Assembly (NCBI GenBank): GCA_907163345.1
Contig: CAJQUN010000024.1
Span: 4,216,001 to 4,280,000 of the forward strand
Direction: 5' to 3'
Source: Haberlea rhodopensis
Taxonomy: Eukaryota > Streptophyta > Magnoliopsida > Lamiales > Gesneriaceae
Length of the DNA stretch: 64,000 nt
The notes under the pieces are model-generated. The model searched no databases, was not told the DNA's origin, and was given only the letters and a program-made list of their open reading frames with translations. Made by a program: the position numbers and the translations under genes. Positions 45,266-57,618 of the stretch are shown piece by piece (the first letter of the stretch is position 1; every line of letters begins with the position of its first letter).

Positions 45266-48200
45266 TCCCTCCCTCCTTATTGGATGTTTCGTCCTCGAAA
45301 CTCGAGTCGACTTGATCTTGGAAAAGGTAGGGGTATTTCTCCCGCATTGATTCTTCCATTTCCCAAGTAGCTTCTCTTTCCATATGGTTTGACCATTGGA
45401 CCTTGACATAAGGAATGGTCCTTCTTCTCAGAACTTGGTCCTTGGTATCCAGAATACGGATTGGGATTTCTTTGTATTTCAACGTTTCGTCCAAGTTCCC
45501 TTGAGTTACTAGAGGTTCTGCTTCCAGTACATGGCTTGGGTCAGCAATGTATTTCCTTAGTTGTGATACGTGGAAGACATTGTGAATTCTCGACAGATTT
45601 GGCGGTAGGGCTATTTTATAGGCTAGCGTTCCCACCTTTTCTAGAACTTCAAATGGTCCCACGTATCTTGGATTCAACTTTCCTCTTTTGTCGAATCTAA
45701 TTACCCCTTTCATTGGTGAAATCTTTACGTAGACCTTTTCACCAATCTCAATATCCACTGGTCTCCTTTTCAAATCAGCCCAACTTTTCTGTCTGTCCTG
45801 GGCTGTCTTAAGCCTATCTCTGATGATTGCTATCTTGTCGGTAGTAGCTTGTACTAACTCCGGTCCTGTGATAGCTCTTTCTCCCACTTCATCACAATAC
45901 AATGGTGATCGGCATTTGCGCCCATAGAGTGCTTCGTATGGCGCCATCCCAATGCTACTATGATAGCTGTTATTGTAAGCGAACTCGACTAGAGGTAATA
46001 GTTCGCTCCAATTTGCAGTAAAATCCAATACACAAGCTCTTAGCATATCTTCGAGGGTTTGGATAGTCCTCTCTGTCTGGCCATCGGTTTGCGGGTGATA
46101 GGCCGTGCTAAGAGTCACTTTACTTCCCATAGCTTGCTGAAAGCTTTTCCAGAAACGCGACACGAATCTAGGATCTCTGTCGGATAGGATGCTCACTGGG
46201 ACTCCATGCAATCTCACTACATTGTCCATATAGAGTTGCCAATTTGTCCAAGTTGTAGTTCATACGGACAGGTAGAAAATGTGCTGACTTAGTTAGTCTA
46301 TCAACGATTACCCATATTCCGTCATGGCTCTGTTTTGATTTCGATAGACCCGCGACGAAATCCATGGAGATGTGATCCCATTTCCATTCCGGGATTTCCA
46401 GAGGTTGAAGAAGTCATCCGGGTCTCTGATGCTCAGCTTTCACTTGCTGACATACTAAGCATCGGGCAACAAATTCAGCTACGTCCTTTTTCATTGCGTT
46501 CCACCAAAACTTTCCTTCAGATCCTTGTACATCTTTGTACTCCCAGGGTGGACTGAAAACTTTGACTTGTGCGCTTCAGACATTACTTCTTGTCTTACGT
46601 TGTTCACATCTGGCACGCACAATCGTCCTTTCATCCACAGAATTCCATTGTTATCGATCTCAAAGTCAGTAATCTTCTTCTCCCTGACTTGTTCTTTTAG
46701 CTTGGTTAGGCTCGGATCTTGATCTTGGCTTAGCTTGATGGTCTCTCGAAGACAAGGTTGAGCTGAGACCTTAGCTAAGATTATTTTTCCTTTGCCTTTC
46801 CGGCTCAAAGCATCTGCTACTTTGTTTGCCTTGCCGGGGTGGTAGCTAATAGTGAGATCGTAGTCTTTTAGAAGTTCGATCCATCGTCTCTGCCTCATGT
46901 TGAGTTCCTTTTGAGTGAACAAGTACTTGAGGCTTTGATGATCAGTGAACACTTCGCACTTGGCGCCATACAGATAGTGTCTCCAAATCTTTAAGGCGAA
47001 CACCACTGCGGCTAACTCGAGGTCATGCGTAGGGTAGTTTTGCTCATGGGGCTTGAGCTGTCTTGATGCATAAGCAATCACTCTTCCTTCCTGCATGAGT
47101 ACACATCCTAGTCCTTCTTTAGATGCATCACTATAAATAGTGAAACTCATGTCTTCAGTTGGTAATACCAGTACAGGTGCAGATGAGAGCTTTTCCTTTA
47201 AAGTCTCAAAGCTCTTCTCACATTCTTCACTCCATATGAACTTTGCGTTCTTTTGTGTGAGCCTGGTAAGAGGTACTGCTATTGACGAAAATCCTTCGAC
47301 AAACTTCCGGTAGTAACCAGCTAATCCCAAGAAGCTTCGGATTTCAGTCACTGTCGTTGGTCTAGGCCAATCTAAAACTGCCTCTACCTTTTTAGGATCC
47401 ACTGACACGCCTTCTTTTGATATGATGTGTCCTAAGAAAGATACGCTTTCTAGCCAGAATTCACATTTATTAAATTTGGCATAGAGCTCCTTCTCTCTCA
47501 ATGTCTGTAGAGTGAGGCGAAGATGTTGTTCATGATCTTCATTGCTCGACGAATAAATGAGGATGTCGTCGATGAATACCACAACAAAGTCTTCCAAGAA
47601 TGGCGTGAATACTCGATTCATCAAATCCATGAATACTGCTGGAGCATTTGTTACGCCAAATGGCATCACCGTGAATTCGTAATGCCCATACCTTGTTCTG
47701 AATGCTGTTTTCGGTATGTCATCAGTTTTTATCTTTAGTTGGTGATAGCCTGACCTTAGATCGAGCTTAGAAAAGACTTTAGCTCCTTTGAGTTGATCGA
47801 ATAGGTCATCTATCCTTGGAAGAGGGTACTTGTTCTTGATTGTGATCTTATTCAGCTCTCTGTAGTCGATGCACAATCTCATGCTCCCGTCTTTCTTCTT
47901 TACAAACAACACTGGAGCTCCCTATGGGGATACACTTGGTCTGATTTGTCTTTTGTCTAAGAGATCCTGAAGTTGTTCCTTGAGTTCTTTCAATTCGGCT
48001 GGAGCCATTCGATATGGTGCCTTTGAAACTGGTGCAGCGCTTGGCACCAAGTTGATTTCAAACTCCAATTCTCGGTTTGGAACAGAACCGGGCAGTTCTT
48101 CAGGAAAGACATCTGGAAACTTTTGTACCACCGCTATGTCTTCTATCCTGGGTTCATCTTCCTCTTTAACCTCGCTTATTGTAGCTAGGTAAACTTCTTC

Positions 48201-48620
48201 ACGTTCTTTACGGCTTTCCACGTCTGTGCTGCCGACAAAAGGAATTTTCGTTCCTTGGTTTTGCCGTGGTATACGATCTCTTCCTCGTCTGGAGTCCGTA
48301 GTTTAATATTCTTGTTACGGCAGTCTACTACTCCATGATGTTTGGATAACCAATCCGTTCCCAATATAACATCAAAATCCACCATTTTGAGTTGAATTAG
48401 CTCAGCATTAAACTTGATTTCATTAATACTAAGATTACAATTTCGGTGAATACTATGTGCTATAAGGGTCTTATTGGCTGGTGTTGCTACATTATATGGT
48501 TCACTAAGCAGTTCAGGCTTAAGGGCTAGTTTCTAGTAAACCTCTTAGATATAAACGAGTGTGTGGCACCACAATCAAACAATGTATACGCAGGTAATTC
48601 GTTTAAATAAATGGTACCTG
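45261..48620 (-). pseudogene. pol: pol (PR-RT-RNaseH-INT) of the minus-strand gypsy element (broken)
   Basis: Minus strand, in order. Protease near 48570 has FDCGATHSF (D-C-G where the unit B and C elements have D-T-G), then frameshifts near 48535 and 48215. RT begins near 48010. A Trp codon is now TAG at 47922-47924. The RT active site FIDD is at 47565-47576, followed by RNase H and the integrase finger. A lost T near 46504 shifts the frame, a TGA lies at 46414-46416, and another shift is near 46230. The last frame, 46229-45261, holds SDRDPRF, HPQTDGQTE and the chromodomain-like tail, and runs through the polypurine tract to the LTR edge. Confidence 0.85.
45266..45283 (-). other. Polypurine tract
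   Basis: On the minus strand CCAATAAGGAGGGAGGGA directly precedes the 3' LTR. Confidence 0.85.
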
Positions 48621-48719
48621 CCACAACGTCGTTTGCATCCTCGGACTCTTCTCGCATTATAGCAAACACTCTGGCGTTCGGCTTAGTCTCCTTTGGTTTA
48701 CTAGGAGGGTCGTTATTCC

Positions 48720-49751
48720 TTACAGTCGTCCCCTCATATCAGGTTCGGGACACTCAGCAATTCGGTGGCCTATCTTCCCACATCGGAAACATGCACATTT
48801 TCCTTTGAGACATTCCCCTAGATGGTTGAATCCACAGTTCGAACACTTAGGGTACCTCTGTTGAGTTGGGCCTACTGTGGGTCCCCTTTGCTGGTTGCTG
48901 GACGGACTAGGCCTCTTGAAGTTTTGACTGCTAGCGGTATGCTGACTGGTGGAGGGTCGCTTGCGCTTAAACTCTTCCTCGCGACGCTTGATATCTGCTT
49001 CAGCCCTGATGGCGGCTCCCATTAAATCTCCGAAATTGGTTGTCTCGAAAATTGCCAGGGCGGATTGGATTCGACTGTTCAGTCCAATCCTGAAGCGATG
49101 TAGCTTAAGGGACTCGTCTGCCATGATACTCGGTGCATACGTTCCCAGCGAGTTAAACCTTGCGGTATAATCCACCACTGTCATATCTGTAGTCTGTGTC
49201 AGGTTTTCAAACTCTCGCAGCTTCTGGTTCTGGACCGCAGTTGGAAAGTACTGCTTCAAAAATGTGCTCCGGAACCTTTGCCATGTAACTGGTCCCGTTT
49301 CTTGCATAAGTGGTGACACATTTTCCCACCATTTTCCAGCTTGATCAACGAGAAACGATGTGGTGACTTCCACTTTAATGTTTTCAGGCACTTCAAGTAA
49401 TCTGTGGTGGTTTTCCACTTGTTTGAGCCAGTTTTGTGCCGTTTCTGGGTCTGAGTTGCCATCGAAAGTTGGAACTCGGTTCTTTCGCAGTGATTCGTAA
49501 TGATATTTTACTCCCTGCGGGTGTGGCGCTGGCTGCTGCTGTGGCTGATTAGCAGCAGGGTTATTCAAACCTTGAAGTGTCGTGGCCACAATGGTGGCTA
49601 TTGCTGCCAAGTCCTCACGACTCAGTCCCACCCTCGGGGGTTGTGGTGGTGCAGGTGGAGGATTCTGATTTCCATTCGTTCTCTCCTCATTAGAGTTGGG
49701 AGGAACATCATAGTTGGGATTACGATTGCTGCGAGTAGGACGTCCGGCCAT
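48720..49751 (-). CDS. gag: gag polyprotein of the minus-strand gypsy element
   Basis: An open 343-residue frame starts at ATG 49751 (MAGRPTRSNRNPNYDVPP). It has a Pro/Gln-rich N-terminal region, a capsid-like retrotransposon-gag domain around residues 100-230 (VPTFDGNSDPETAQNWL, FLKQYFP), a basic Ser/Gln-rich linker, and two C-terminal knuckles: a degenerate CSNCGFNHLGEC and a canonical CFRCGKIGHRIAEC. It ends soon after the second knuckle, where a one-base shift separates it from protease. This is the best-preserved gag in the window. Confidence 0.85.
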   Translation of the reverse strand: MAGRPTRSNRNPNYDVPPNSNEERTNGNQNPPPAPPQPPRVGLSREDLAAIATIVATTLQGLNNPAANQPQQQPAPHPQGVKYHYESLRKNRVPTFDGNSDPETAQNWLKQVENHHRLLEVPENIKVEVTTSFLVDQAGKWWENVSPLMQETGPVTWQRFRSTFLKQYFPTAVQNQKLREFENLTQTTDMTVVDYTARFNSLGTYAPSIMADESLKLHRFRIGLNSRIQSALAIFETTNFGDLMGAAIRAEADIKRREEEFKRKRPSTSQHTASSQNFKRPSPSSNQQRGPTVGPTQQRYPKCSNCGFNHLGECLKGKCACFRCGKIGHRIAECPEPDMRGRL

Positions 49752-49946
49752 TTCCTACAATACATAAAGATCTAAAATCTTTGCGCAGAAGATATAACGA
49801 TAGCGGAAAGATAAAGAAGACATGATAAACAGAAATGACGATTTTATTAATCATTGAAAATGTTTATCAAAACAAAACGGAAAGGAAATGCTGAACATAA
49901 AAAATAATTCTTAAAAACAAAACTCCTAAACAAAGCTTTCTAGAAA

Positions 49947-50432
49947 CTACGGATCTATAACGTCTCCACTTCCTAACTCCTCTACGATATCTTCCTCCAT
50001 TGGTTCTTCATTTGGATCTTCATCCGAGTCCGAATCTACCACGTCCAGGATGTCTCGCATGTGATCATTGGCTTCCCGTAGATCACTATTGACGTTCTGG
50101 AGGTGAGTGATGATATTCCAGTATCCATTGCTTCTTATTGCCAAGCGATGGTTCGAAGCTTGAAGTGAGAGAACTCGCTCCGCCATTTGTTCCAGCTGTT
50201 GCCTTTGCACTACGCATTTCTCGGCAGCAGTCCGATGGAGTTCACCTAGTCGAGCAACTTCTTTGCTAGCTTCCTTACTCTGCTTGTCGGCTTGATGGTG
50301 ATAGTAGCCGAGTCTATGAACATCACCCTGCAGGTGGTCTACTACCTCAAGTTCCGAATTAGCTTCCTTGAGCTTTTCAACTTCTTGTTCCAGGCTAAGG
50401 ATCTGGACTGTCTGAGCTCGGGTTGTCATCAC
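49947..50432 (-). CDS. Extra ORF upstream of gag: coiled-coil protein with acidic tail
   Basis: An intact 161-residue frame (MMTTRAQTVQILSLEQEVE...) lies about 195 bp upstream of the gag start and 760 bp downstream of the 5' LTR, in the gag direction. Residues about 10-120 are heptad-like and rich in Glu, Leu, Gln and Lys (for example EVEKLKEANSELE), predicting a coiled coil. The last ~30 residues are strongly acidic (DVVDSDSDEDPNEEPMEED). No knuckle, protease or envelope-like features. Standard Tekay/Del elements have only gag-pol here. It could be an accessory RNA- or chromatin-binding factor, or a captured host exon; function unknown. Confidence 0.6.
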   Translation of the reverse strand: MMTTRAQTVQILSLEQEVEKLKEANSELEVVDHLQGDVHRLGYYHHQADKQSKEASKEVARLGELHRTAAEKCVVQRQQLEQMAERVLSLQASNHRLAIRSNGYWNIITHLQNVNSDLREANDHMRDILDVVDSDSDEDPNEEPMEEDIVEELGSGDVIDP

Positions 50433-51177
50433 CTAAACCAATTACGGAACTAATTTAGTCAAAATGAAATACTTGACAAAAATTATTTTAAAACAAGGAT
50501 AAAAAATAAGGGCATGAATCTTCGATTTTTTTGCAATCTGGAATTTTTTTTTTTTTAATTCGAAAATTAGGGTTCTTAATTCGAATAATAGGGGTTTCGA
50601 ATTAATCCCTAATCGGAGCTTGAAATCTGAAATTGACAGAGGGCTATCGATCGAATCGCTTGGAAGATCTCACGAAAATTTTTAATTTCAAAAACGATCG
50701 TGCGATGCTCGAGAAATCGAGAATCGAACAGAATTTGGGAATTAGGGTTCTTGAGCTTCGAATGAGAAGTTGACAGAGCAAACGGAATCCGATCGATCCG
50801 AAACTTGGACCGTAGGGTCGACTGGAAGAGGCGGGTCGATTGGTATACACGTCGACGGCTATCGTGGCGGCAGGCGGCGGCGACGATTTAGCTAGGGTTT
50901 TGAATTTTCTGATTTTTCGAATTTCCGAAATTCTTTTAAAATTCTATTTTTTTTTTCGAAATAATAAAAAAAACAGAAACTAAAAAATTTTAAAAGTCGA
51001 AAAATTCATATTCACGTGATCAATCAGATTGGACTTCTGATTATCGTAATTATCGTGAATCGTTATTTTTCCCCAACTGTATTTTTCTCACCAGTTGGTC
51101 TATTTTAACCGGGATTTCTCTTCTAGTATTTTTATCAACTAGAATTCTTTTCCCAGCGGGATTATGGAACCTGGCTA
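50433..51177 (-). other. Long leader between primer site and the extra ORF
   Basis: About 745 bp with no other supported gene. AT-rich homopolymer runs near 50540 and 50950. GATCGATC-like sites at 50647 and 50792 are isolated, not clustered. Confidence 0.5.
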
Positions 51178-51192
51178 GCTCTGATACCACTA
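51178..51192 (-). other. Primer-binding site (tRNA-iMet), minus strand
   Basis: The minus strand reads TGGTATCAGAGC a few bases inside the 5' LTR edge at 51196. Confidence 0.85.
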
Positions 51193-51195
51193 AAA

Positions 51196-52867
51196 TGTCA
51201 CGCCCCGAGACCGGGGTCAATAACACCGGCATTGATTTCCATTACAACTAGGAAACCAATAAGCCTCGTAATATCATAACAACTGAAAAGCCAGTCTTTT
51301 TCCATAAAAATAAAAACCATTGTCTTTACAATGAATAAAGAAATGAGGAATTAAAAACTTAACAACTGAATAAATAAAATTGTCTTAAAACTGGAAAACT
51401 TGAAAACATAAAAGATCTTGATCTACGCAGCGGACTTGATTTCACCAACCCCAAAATTGGTGCTCTTCTTCTTGCTCTAATTCTGCTTCGGCCTTATCTG
51501 GGGATGTAGAGTAAGGGGTTGAGTGCTTTGGAAAACACTCAACACGTGGGGGACAATCGATATCATACATATAAGGTTCTTTTAGCGGTTACACCCCACC
51601 ACATCAGGGTCATGGGGATCCAAATCCAATTAGATTTCGAGTTTAACGTGCTTACAAAATATACTTTCATAATTTCAACATAATACATATCGATTGGGAA
51701 TTTAAAACATACTATATGATTTTTAGAAAACGAAACGAATATATATTACAAAAGCCCACTTACAGTGCTTGGTATCGTGCTTGATTGATCAAAGGTATGA
51801 CACACTTGAATTCTTATCTCCTTGGCTTTTGAACAACACGAGAAGGACGTCCAAAGCTTGAACCAAATTCTGGAACAACTCAATGCTTTAGTTGCTGGAA
51901 ATTTGGCCAAGAATCTCTCGATTCTTAGTTCGAACTTGCTGATAATTCGATGGTTTAGATGTTGAGGCGTTTCTGTAAAAGCTTGGACGGAATTATGGCT
52001 CGATTCCTTGGTTATGGTTCTCAAAATCTTGCTGTAAAAAGGGAAGGGATTTGGACAGATTGATGCGGAAACTCTCGGCTTCAATGGTGAATAAATATCG
52101 AAGGGTGATGCTTAAAGCTTCTGGAAACACAGACTACAAGTCACAGCTTGATCTCACTTGGTTAAGATTTTCGAAGGAATTTAGCTACTCTTTTTATTGG
52201 ACAGAAACCGTGGGTTCTCGGCTTTAGTGACTGAAATAGGGGATGGCTTGGAGTGAATAATAACTTCTGGTTTGGTCCATATTTATAGATAAAAGTGGAG
52301 GCTAAGTCTAAGAGTTTGAATATGATTTAAACTTGAGAATAAGGACTCCGAAATCTTTATTTTCTAAGGTGGATTACTGATTCTGTTTCGATCTTGCTAG
52401 CTGTGTTTCGGGTGGAGTCTTTCTAAGACTTGGGTGAGTATAAATCTATACAGATTGAGGAGAGGTGGGGCTGGATTCTGGTTGAATAATTGGAGTGTTT
52501 TACTATGGCTTGGATCTCTCGATTTCTAGGGAACACATCAGCTAGGCATTGATCCGAAGCCAAGCGAATCCAGGTGCTGGAAATCGGGAATTAAAGAAAT
52601 CTGCACCGATTTGTTGTCGATCTTAAAGGATGGTGTTGGGTAGATAAAGTCGAACCAATCTAATAAAATTTGGAGGAGTTTAATAGGATGAGTTTTGGTT
52701 TGATTCCAAACTTGAATTTCAAAGTTGAATTCGAGATGAATAAAGAGGGAGTTTGATTTGTTTAGGACTCCTTGGTTGCATTGAAACTCTAGTCTAGAGT
52801 TTAGGAAATTTCAAACTCTTTTTAATCATGATTTAATTATCCCTAACTGAAAATCCGGGTTTTTACA
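51196..52867 (-). repeat. 5' LTR of the minus-strand gypsy element (internally deleted)
   Basis: 1672 bp. Compared with the left LTR it lacks about 262 bp at 51570 (present at about 43710-43970). Otherwise nearly identical. Confidence 0.9.
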
Positions 52868-53385
52868 CATAGAGTAAGTCACGCTTCAAGAAATCACGAA
52901 GAACAACAATATTATTCTTGAAAAGCGAAGACAAAGAACAACGGTTGAGACAAAGAACAAAAAATAGAATCACTCAATCACCAAGCAATAAAACTCATTT
53001 AGTTTATTAAAACAAAGATCCTGATGGAAATAAACCAACTTAATTATTATGATATTGTCACTTGCCTTAAGCTTTTAAACTATATTATTTTCTTTTTGTC
53101 AAATTAAGCCCAGCGACATTTTAGATTGTATTGTATTTTCGAAGATGTAAATTGGTTTTAAGATCACTCTTGCCAATTGGGAATCACCATGTTCCATCCA
53201 AAAGAAAGCATGGGAATTGTTAAGTGTGAGATTAGAAGATTTTTGTAATATTGTATAACAATATTAAGGCTGTCAAGACATAATGTTGTTCCATGTCAAC
53301 AAACCACTCCAACTAAATTTAGAGGCAAATTTATTATATTTCTACACTTTAGTCTCCAATCTTAAGAATAAGTATATGCATCAAA

Positions 53386-53553
53386 TTAATTAATATCCGG
53401 ATCTGAATTAAAACACAACAGAAGAGGTTGGAGACCATTAGCTTCCATGGCAAACTGCTGACTCTTTGGATTATTCTGCACAATAATGCTAACAACTTCA
53501 GCAGCCTTGCCCCTGATGTTAGGATGTGAATTTTTCAGCACATGTTGTTTACT
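53386..53553 (-). pseudogene. Fes1-like exon fragment, unit D
   Basis: Antisense, open through NIRGKAAEVV and IVQNNPKSQQFAMEANG to a stop; acceptor-like ATTTGCAG at the edge. Confidence 0.72.
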
Positions 53554-54212
53554 CTGCAAATGCATGTAAGAAAGCAAGCAAACGCGCAAGAGAGATGGGA
53601 TCTTTCAGCTTGTGCTTGAACCAAAATAGTTTGAACATATCCTTAAATATCTGCATTAGATTTGGATATTTATGGGTTATAGTCATTTTCTCCTGAATTT
53701 ATTTCCTCAAATTTGAAATTGAACTTCTTAATATACTACAAAGTACAAAATAATGACCTGAGAATTCAAAGCAATGATTAATCTTTTACTGTAATATAAA
53801 ACTTAATACTTATCGTATTAAAATTCTAATAATCATTACAATGTAATCAAATTTAGCCTTCAAATGTTTATCCTTTTAATAGTCAAATGACATTTCACAC
53901 TTCAATAATTAATTAAATCCCCATTTGAGTTGCCCAACATTTCTGACTAATTATATATTTAAATTCATAATTAAATTTTTGATTTTAATTATTCAATTTG
54001 GCCATTCAATTAGTAATAGGTAATCTGATAAAATAAATAAATAAGCATAGGTAATTATAATTTTTCTTTTAATTTAATAATGCTATTGATCCAGTATTAA
54101 TAATTGAAGTTTTTCTGCCATTACAATTAATTTTCATTTAATTTGGGCTGCTCATCATTCAATGCATTTATTGTAAATTTATCAATATATTTAATTTAGG
54201 GTAAAAAGCATA

Positions 54213-55387
54213 AAAACTCCATGTTATATCAGGCCAAGATTTGATAATGCCCAGATTAGGTCATGCCAAGGTTAGGTCATGCCCAGGTTAGATCATGACA
54301 GATTTAGATCATGTCAGTTTTATATCAGACGAGGGTCAGATCATGCTAATGTTAGGCCTTGTCAGTGTTAGATTATGACAATGTTAGATCATTCCAATAT
54401 TAGGTCATGCCAATGTTAGATGATGCAAAATTAGATCATGCCAAGGTTAAGTCATGCCCAGATTAGGTTATGCCACGGTTAGGTCATGCCCAGATTTGGC
54501 CATGCCAAGGTTAGATCAGGCCAATGTTAGATCAAGCCAATGTTACATCGTCACATATTTAAATCATGTCATAACATTGGCAAACCTAATCTGGGTATGA
54601 CCTAACCTTGTCATGACTTAATCTTGGCAAGATCTAACCTTGTCAAGATCTTGGCAAGATCTAACCTTGTCATGACTTAATCCTCGCCTGATCTAATATG
54701 GGCATGATCTAAACTCTTCATGATGTAAGCTTGCTTGATCTAACATTGGCATGACATAATATGGGCATGATCTAAACTGGGCATTATCTAGTTTAGGATT
54801 GCCTATCATTTGCATGATCTAACTCTCGCCTGATCTAACACTGACATGATCTCAATATTAGGTCATGCCAATTTTAGATCATGCCAATGTTAAATCAAGC
54901 CCAGATTAAGTAATGCCAAGGTTAGTGCATGTCCAAATTTGGTCATGCCAAGGTTAGGTCAGGCCAATGTTAGATCAAGCAATGTTACATCGTGACATGT
55001 TTAAATCATGTCATAACATTGGAATGAGCTAATCTGGGTATGACCTAACCTTGGCATGACTTAATCTTGGCATGACCTAAACTTGGCATGATCTAACTTT
55101 GGCATGATCAAACACTGGAATGACAGAACATGGTATGATCTAACCATCACCTGATCTAATATGGGCATGATCTAACCTTGTCATGATGTAATTTTTGCTT
55201 GATCTAACATTGGCATGAACTAATATGGGAATGGTCTAAACTGGGCATTATCTAGCATTAGGATGGCCTAACATTTGCATGATCTAACTCTCGCCTGATC
55301 TAACACTGACATGATCTAAACCTGTCATGATCTGACATTGGCTTGATCTAATATTGACATGATCTAAGGGCATGATCTAACATTGAT
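54213..55387. repeat. 16-bp minisatellite double foldback, unit E
   Basis: F-R-F-R arrangement, with a small local duplication of CAAGATCTAACCTTGTC near 54625-54665. Confidence 0.8.
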
Positions 55388-55654
55388 ATTACTTTTGAAT
55401 AAATGTACACGAATAATAATAATAATAATAATAAGGCTCGGGGTACACATTTTCGGAATGAGTTGTTCTGCTTCGAGGTACATGTACGTGTTTGTAATAA
55501 TAATAAATAATTGTAATAACAAAAATAATAATAACAATTGTATCATCCTGCTAGGGGTACGTGAACTGCCACGATCATGGCCCGACGAGAATGTGCACGA
55601 AAAATTTGCACCTGCTATTCACCATAAATGCACACAATAACTTTGATCACGCGG

Positions 55655-55877
55655 CACTAGTAGAAAAATCGACTTTAATGACACTAAAAAGCGTCGCGAA
55701 ATGTTGTTATAGTGACGCTTTTACGTTTAGTGACGCTTGCTTGAGGCGTCGCGTAGGTGAGTGTTTCAATAGTTATGTAGATAGTGACGCTTGAAATAGT
55801 CACGAAAAGACCATATTCATGTCGGTTTAAAGCGTCACTATAACATACATACATATTGAAACACTCACCTACATAAC
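55655..55877 (+). mobile_element. CACTA-like terminus with hairpin, unit E
   Basis: As in unit A; hairpin arms are slightly better matched (CACTCACCTAC opposite GTAGGTGAGTG). Confidence 0.6.
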
Positions 55878-56181
55878 GCTTTAAACAACCGTCATGAAAA
55901 CAAAAGTGTACTATATATATTTCAAACACACTACACTTAATTGCAACACAATAACCTAAAAGCTGTTTTTTTCCTTCGTTTTTCGAGCTTATACATATAA
56001 AAACAAATTAAAAGCAAAAATCTGTATTAACTTAAAATCATGAAACCTGTCACAAAATTATATCCAATGTTAAAGCATAAATTACAAAAAACTAGTAAAA
56101 TTAAAATAAAGTTGAATAAAAGTTAGTACAATTATCAAAGTTATTGCAATCGTTTCAAGTAGTTCGCACAAACTATCAAAG

Positions 56182-56297
56182 TCATCCTCTTGGACATCTA
56201 CCAAGTAGTTCACACATACTCTCTAGATATTCTTGCTCCATTCGACTCTTTTCAAGCTTTGGGATCCCACCAGCAAGAGTAATATCACCAATAATAG
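56182..56297 (-). pseudogene. HDDC2-like exon fragment, unit E
   Basis: Antisense copy; the visible coding block matches unit A. Confidence 0.55.
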
Positions 56298-57450
56298 CTG
56301 TCAATAGGAACGAAACAATAAGCAATCCAGTACAAATTGCACTGAAGCAAGCATCAAAAATCGCATCAAATAAATAAACGATATAAACAAAAGAACAAAC
56401 AATATAAGATCATCATGAGATCAAATCATCATTCATGAATATCCCTTCAACCTAAATCATTGATCACATAATCACATCATTCAGGAATACGATAGAAGGT
56501 ACCTGAGAGTAACCATAATTCATTCCTTGTGAGAATGCACCCTAGTTAACAAGTTGTGCAATTAACTGAAATAGCAGTATAACATTGCCCATCAATAACA
56601 TTTAATAATCATGTTAAAAACAGAGAATAAATGACAGTGAGGCAAAATTTGGGGTAACGACTCTCACAACATCGGCCATTGCAAGGCATATAGCCCGCAC
56701 AACACAATATACTTGTGACAAACAGCAGCAAACATATTTTGGTTCCCTGCAAGTAGGTCTCACTACAAGAAAGTAGGTCTCCCTCGGAAAATCAAAGAAA
56801 TTTAATGGTATTCCCTAAGGAAAATAAAAAAAATAACAGCATGGAAATGAAATTTACCTAGTGCAAATTTCCATGGGTTCTGGCATTAGTTTACCATCAA
56901 TGAACACATAGAGTAAGTCACGCTTCAAGAAATCATGAAGAACAACAATATTATTCTTGAAAAGCGAACAACAATATTATTCTTGAAAAGCGAAGACAAA
57001 GAACAACGGTTGAGACAAAGAACAAAAAATAGAATCACTCAATCACCAAGCAATAAAACTCATTTAGTTTATTAAAACAAAGATCCTGATGGAAATAAAC
57101 CAACTTAATTATTATGATATTGTCACTTGCCTTAAGCTTTTAAACTATATTATTTTCTTTTTGTCAAATTAAGCCCAGCGACATTTTAGATTGTATTGTA
57201 TTTTCGAAGATGTAAATTGGTTTTAAGATCACTCTTGCCAATTGGGAATCACCATGTTCCATCCAAAAGAAAGCATGGGAATTGTTAAGTGTGAGATTAG
57301 AAGATTTTTGTAATATTGTATAACAATATTAAGGCTGTCAAGACATAATGTTGTTCCATGTCAACAAACCACTCCAACTAAATTTAGAGGCAAATTTATT
57401 ATATTTCTACACTTTTGTCTCCAATCTTAAGAATAAGTATATGCATCAAA

Positions 57451-57618
57451 TTAATAAATATCCGGATCTGAATTAAAACACAACAGAAGAGGTTGGAGAC
57501 CATTAGCTTCCATGGCTAACTGCTGACTCTTTGGATTATTCTGCACAATAATGCTAACAACTTCAGCAGCCTTGCCCCTGATGTTAGGATGTGTATTTTT
57601 CAGCACATGTTGTTTACT
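57451..57618 (-). pseudogene. Fes1-like exon fragment, unit E
   Basis: Antisense copy, open throughout. It reads KNTHPNIRGKAAEVV, one substitution (S to T) from the copy in C. Confidence 0.73.

Larger units (their letters stand above)
43332..52867 (-). mobile_element. Ty3/gypsy (Tekay/Del-like) retrotransposon on the minus strand, with extra ORF
   Basis: 9536 bp: 3' LTR 43332-45265, internal 45266-51195, 5' LTR 51196-52867. Target duplication CATAG (43327-43331 and 52868-52872). Transcribed right to left: primer site, long leader with an extra coiled-coil ORF, gag, PR-RT-RNaseH-INT, polypurine tract. The integrase tail (IPYVKVQW...EREATWEMEE) fits Tekay/Del chromoviruses. A different family from the two plus-strand elements; its LTRs lack the GATCGATCG clusters. 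Confidence 0.9.
39857..54205. repeat. Tandem unit D (interrupted twice)
   Basis: Fourth copy. It is interrupted by a hAT element (40170-40999) in the minisatellite and a gypsy element (43332-52867) inside the unassigned exon-like stretch. Net about 3970 bp after removing both and their target duplications. Confidence 0.85.

Noticed and set aside
50644..50850. Minus-strand 68-residue ORF in the leader of the 43332-52867 element
   Set aside because: No domain and no sign of coding constraint; leader sequence.
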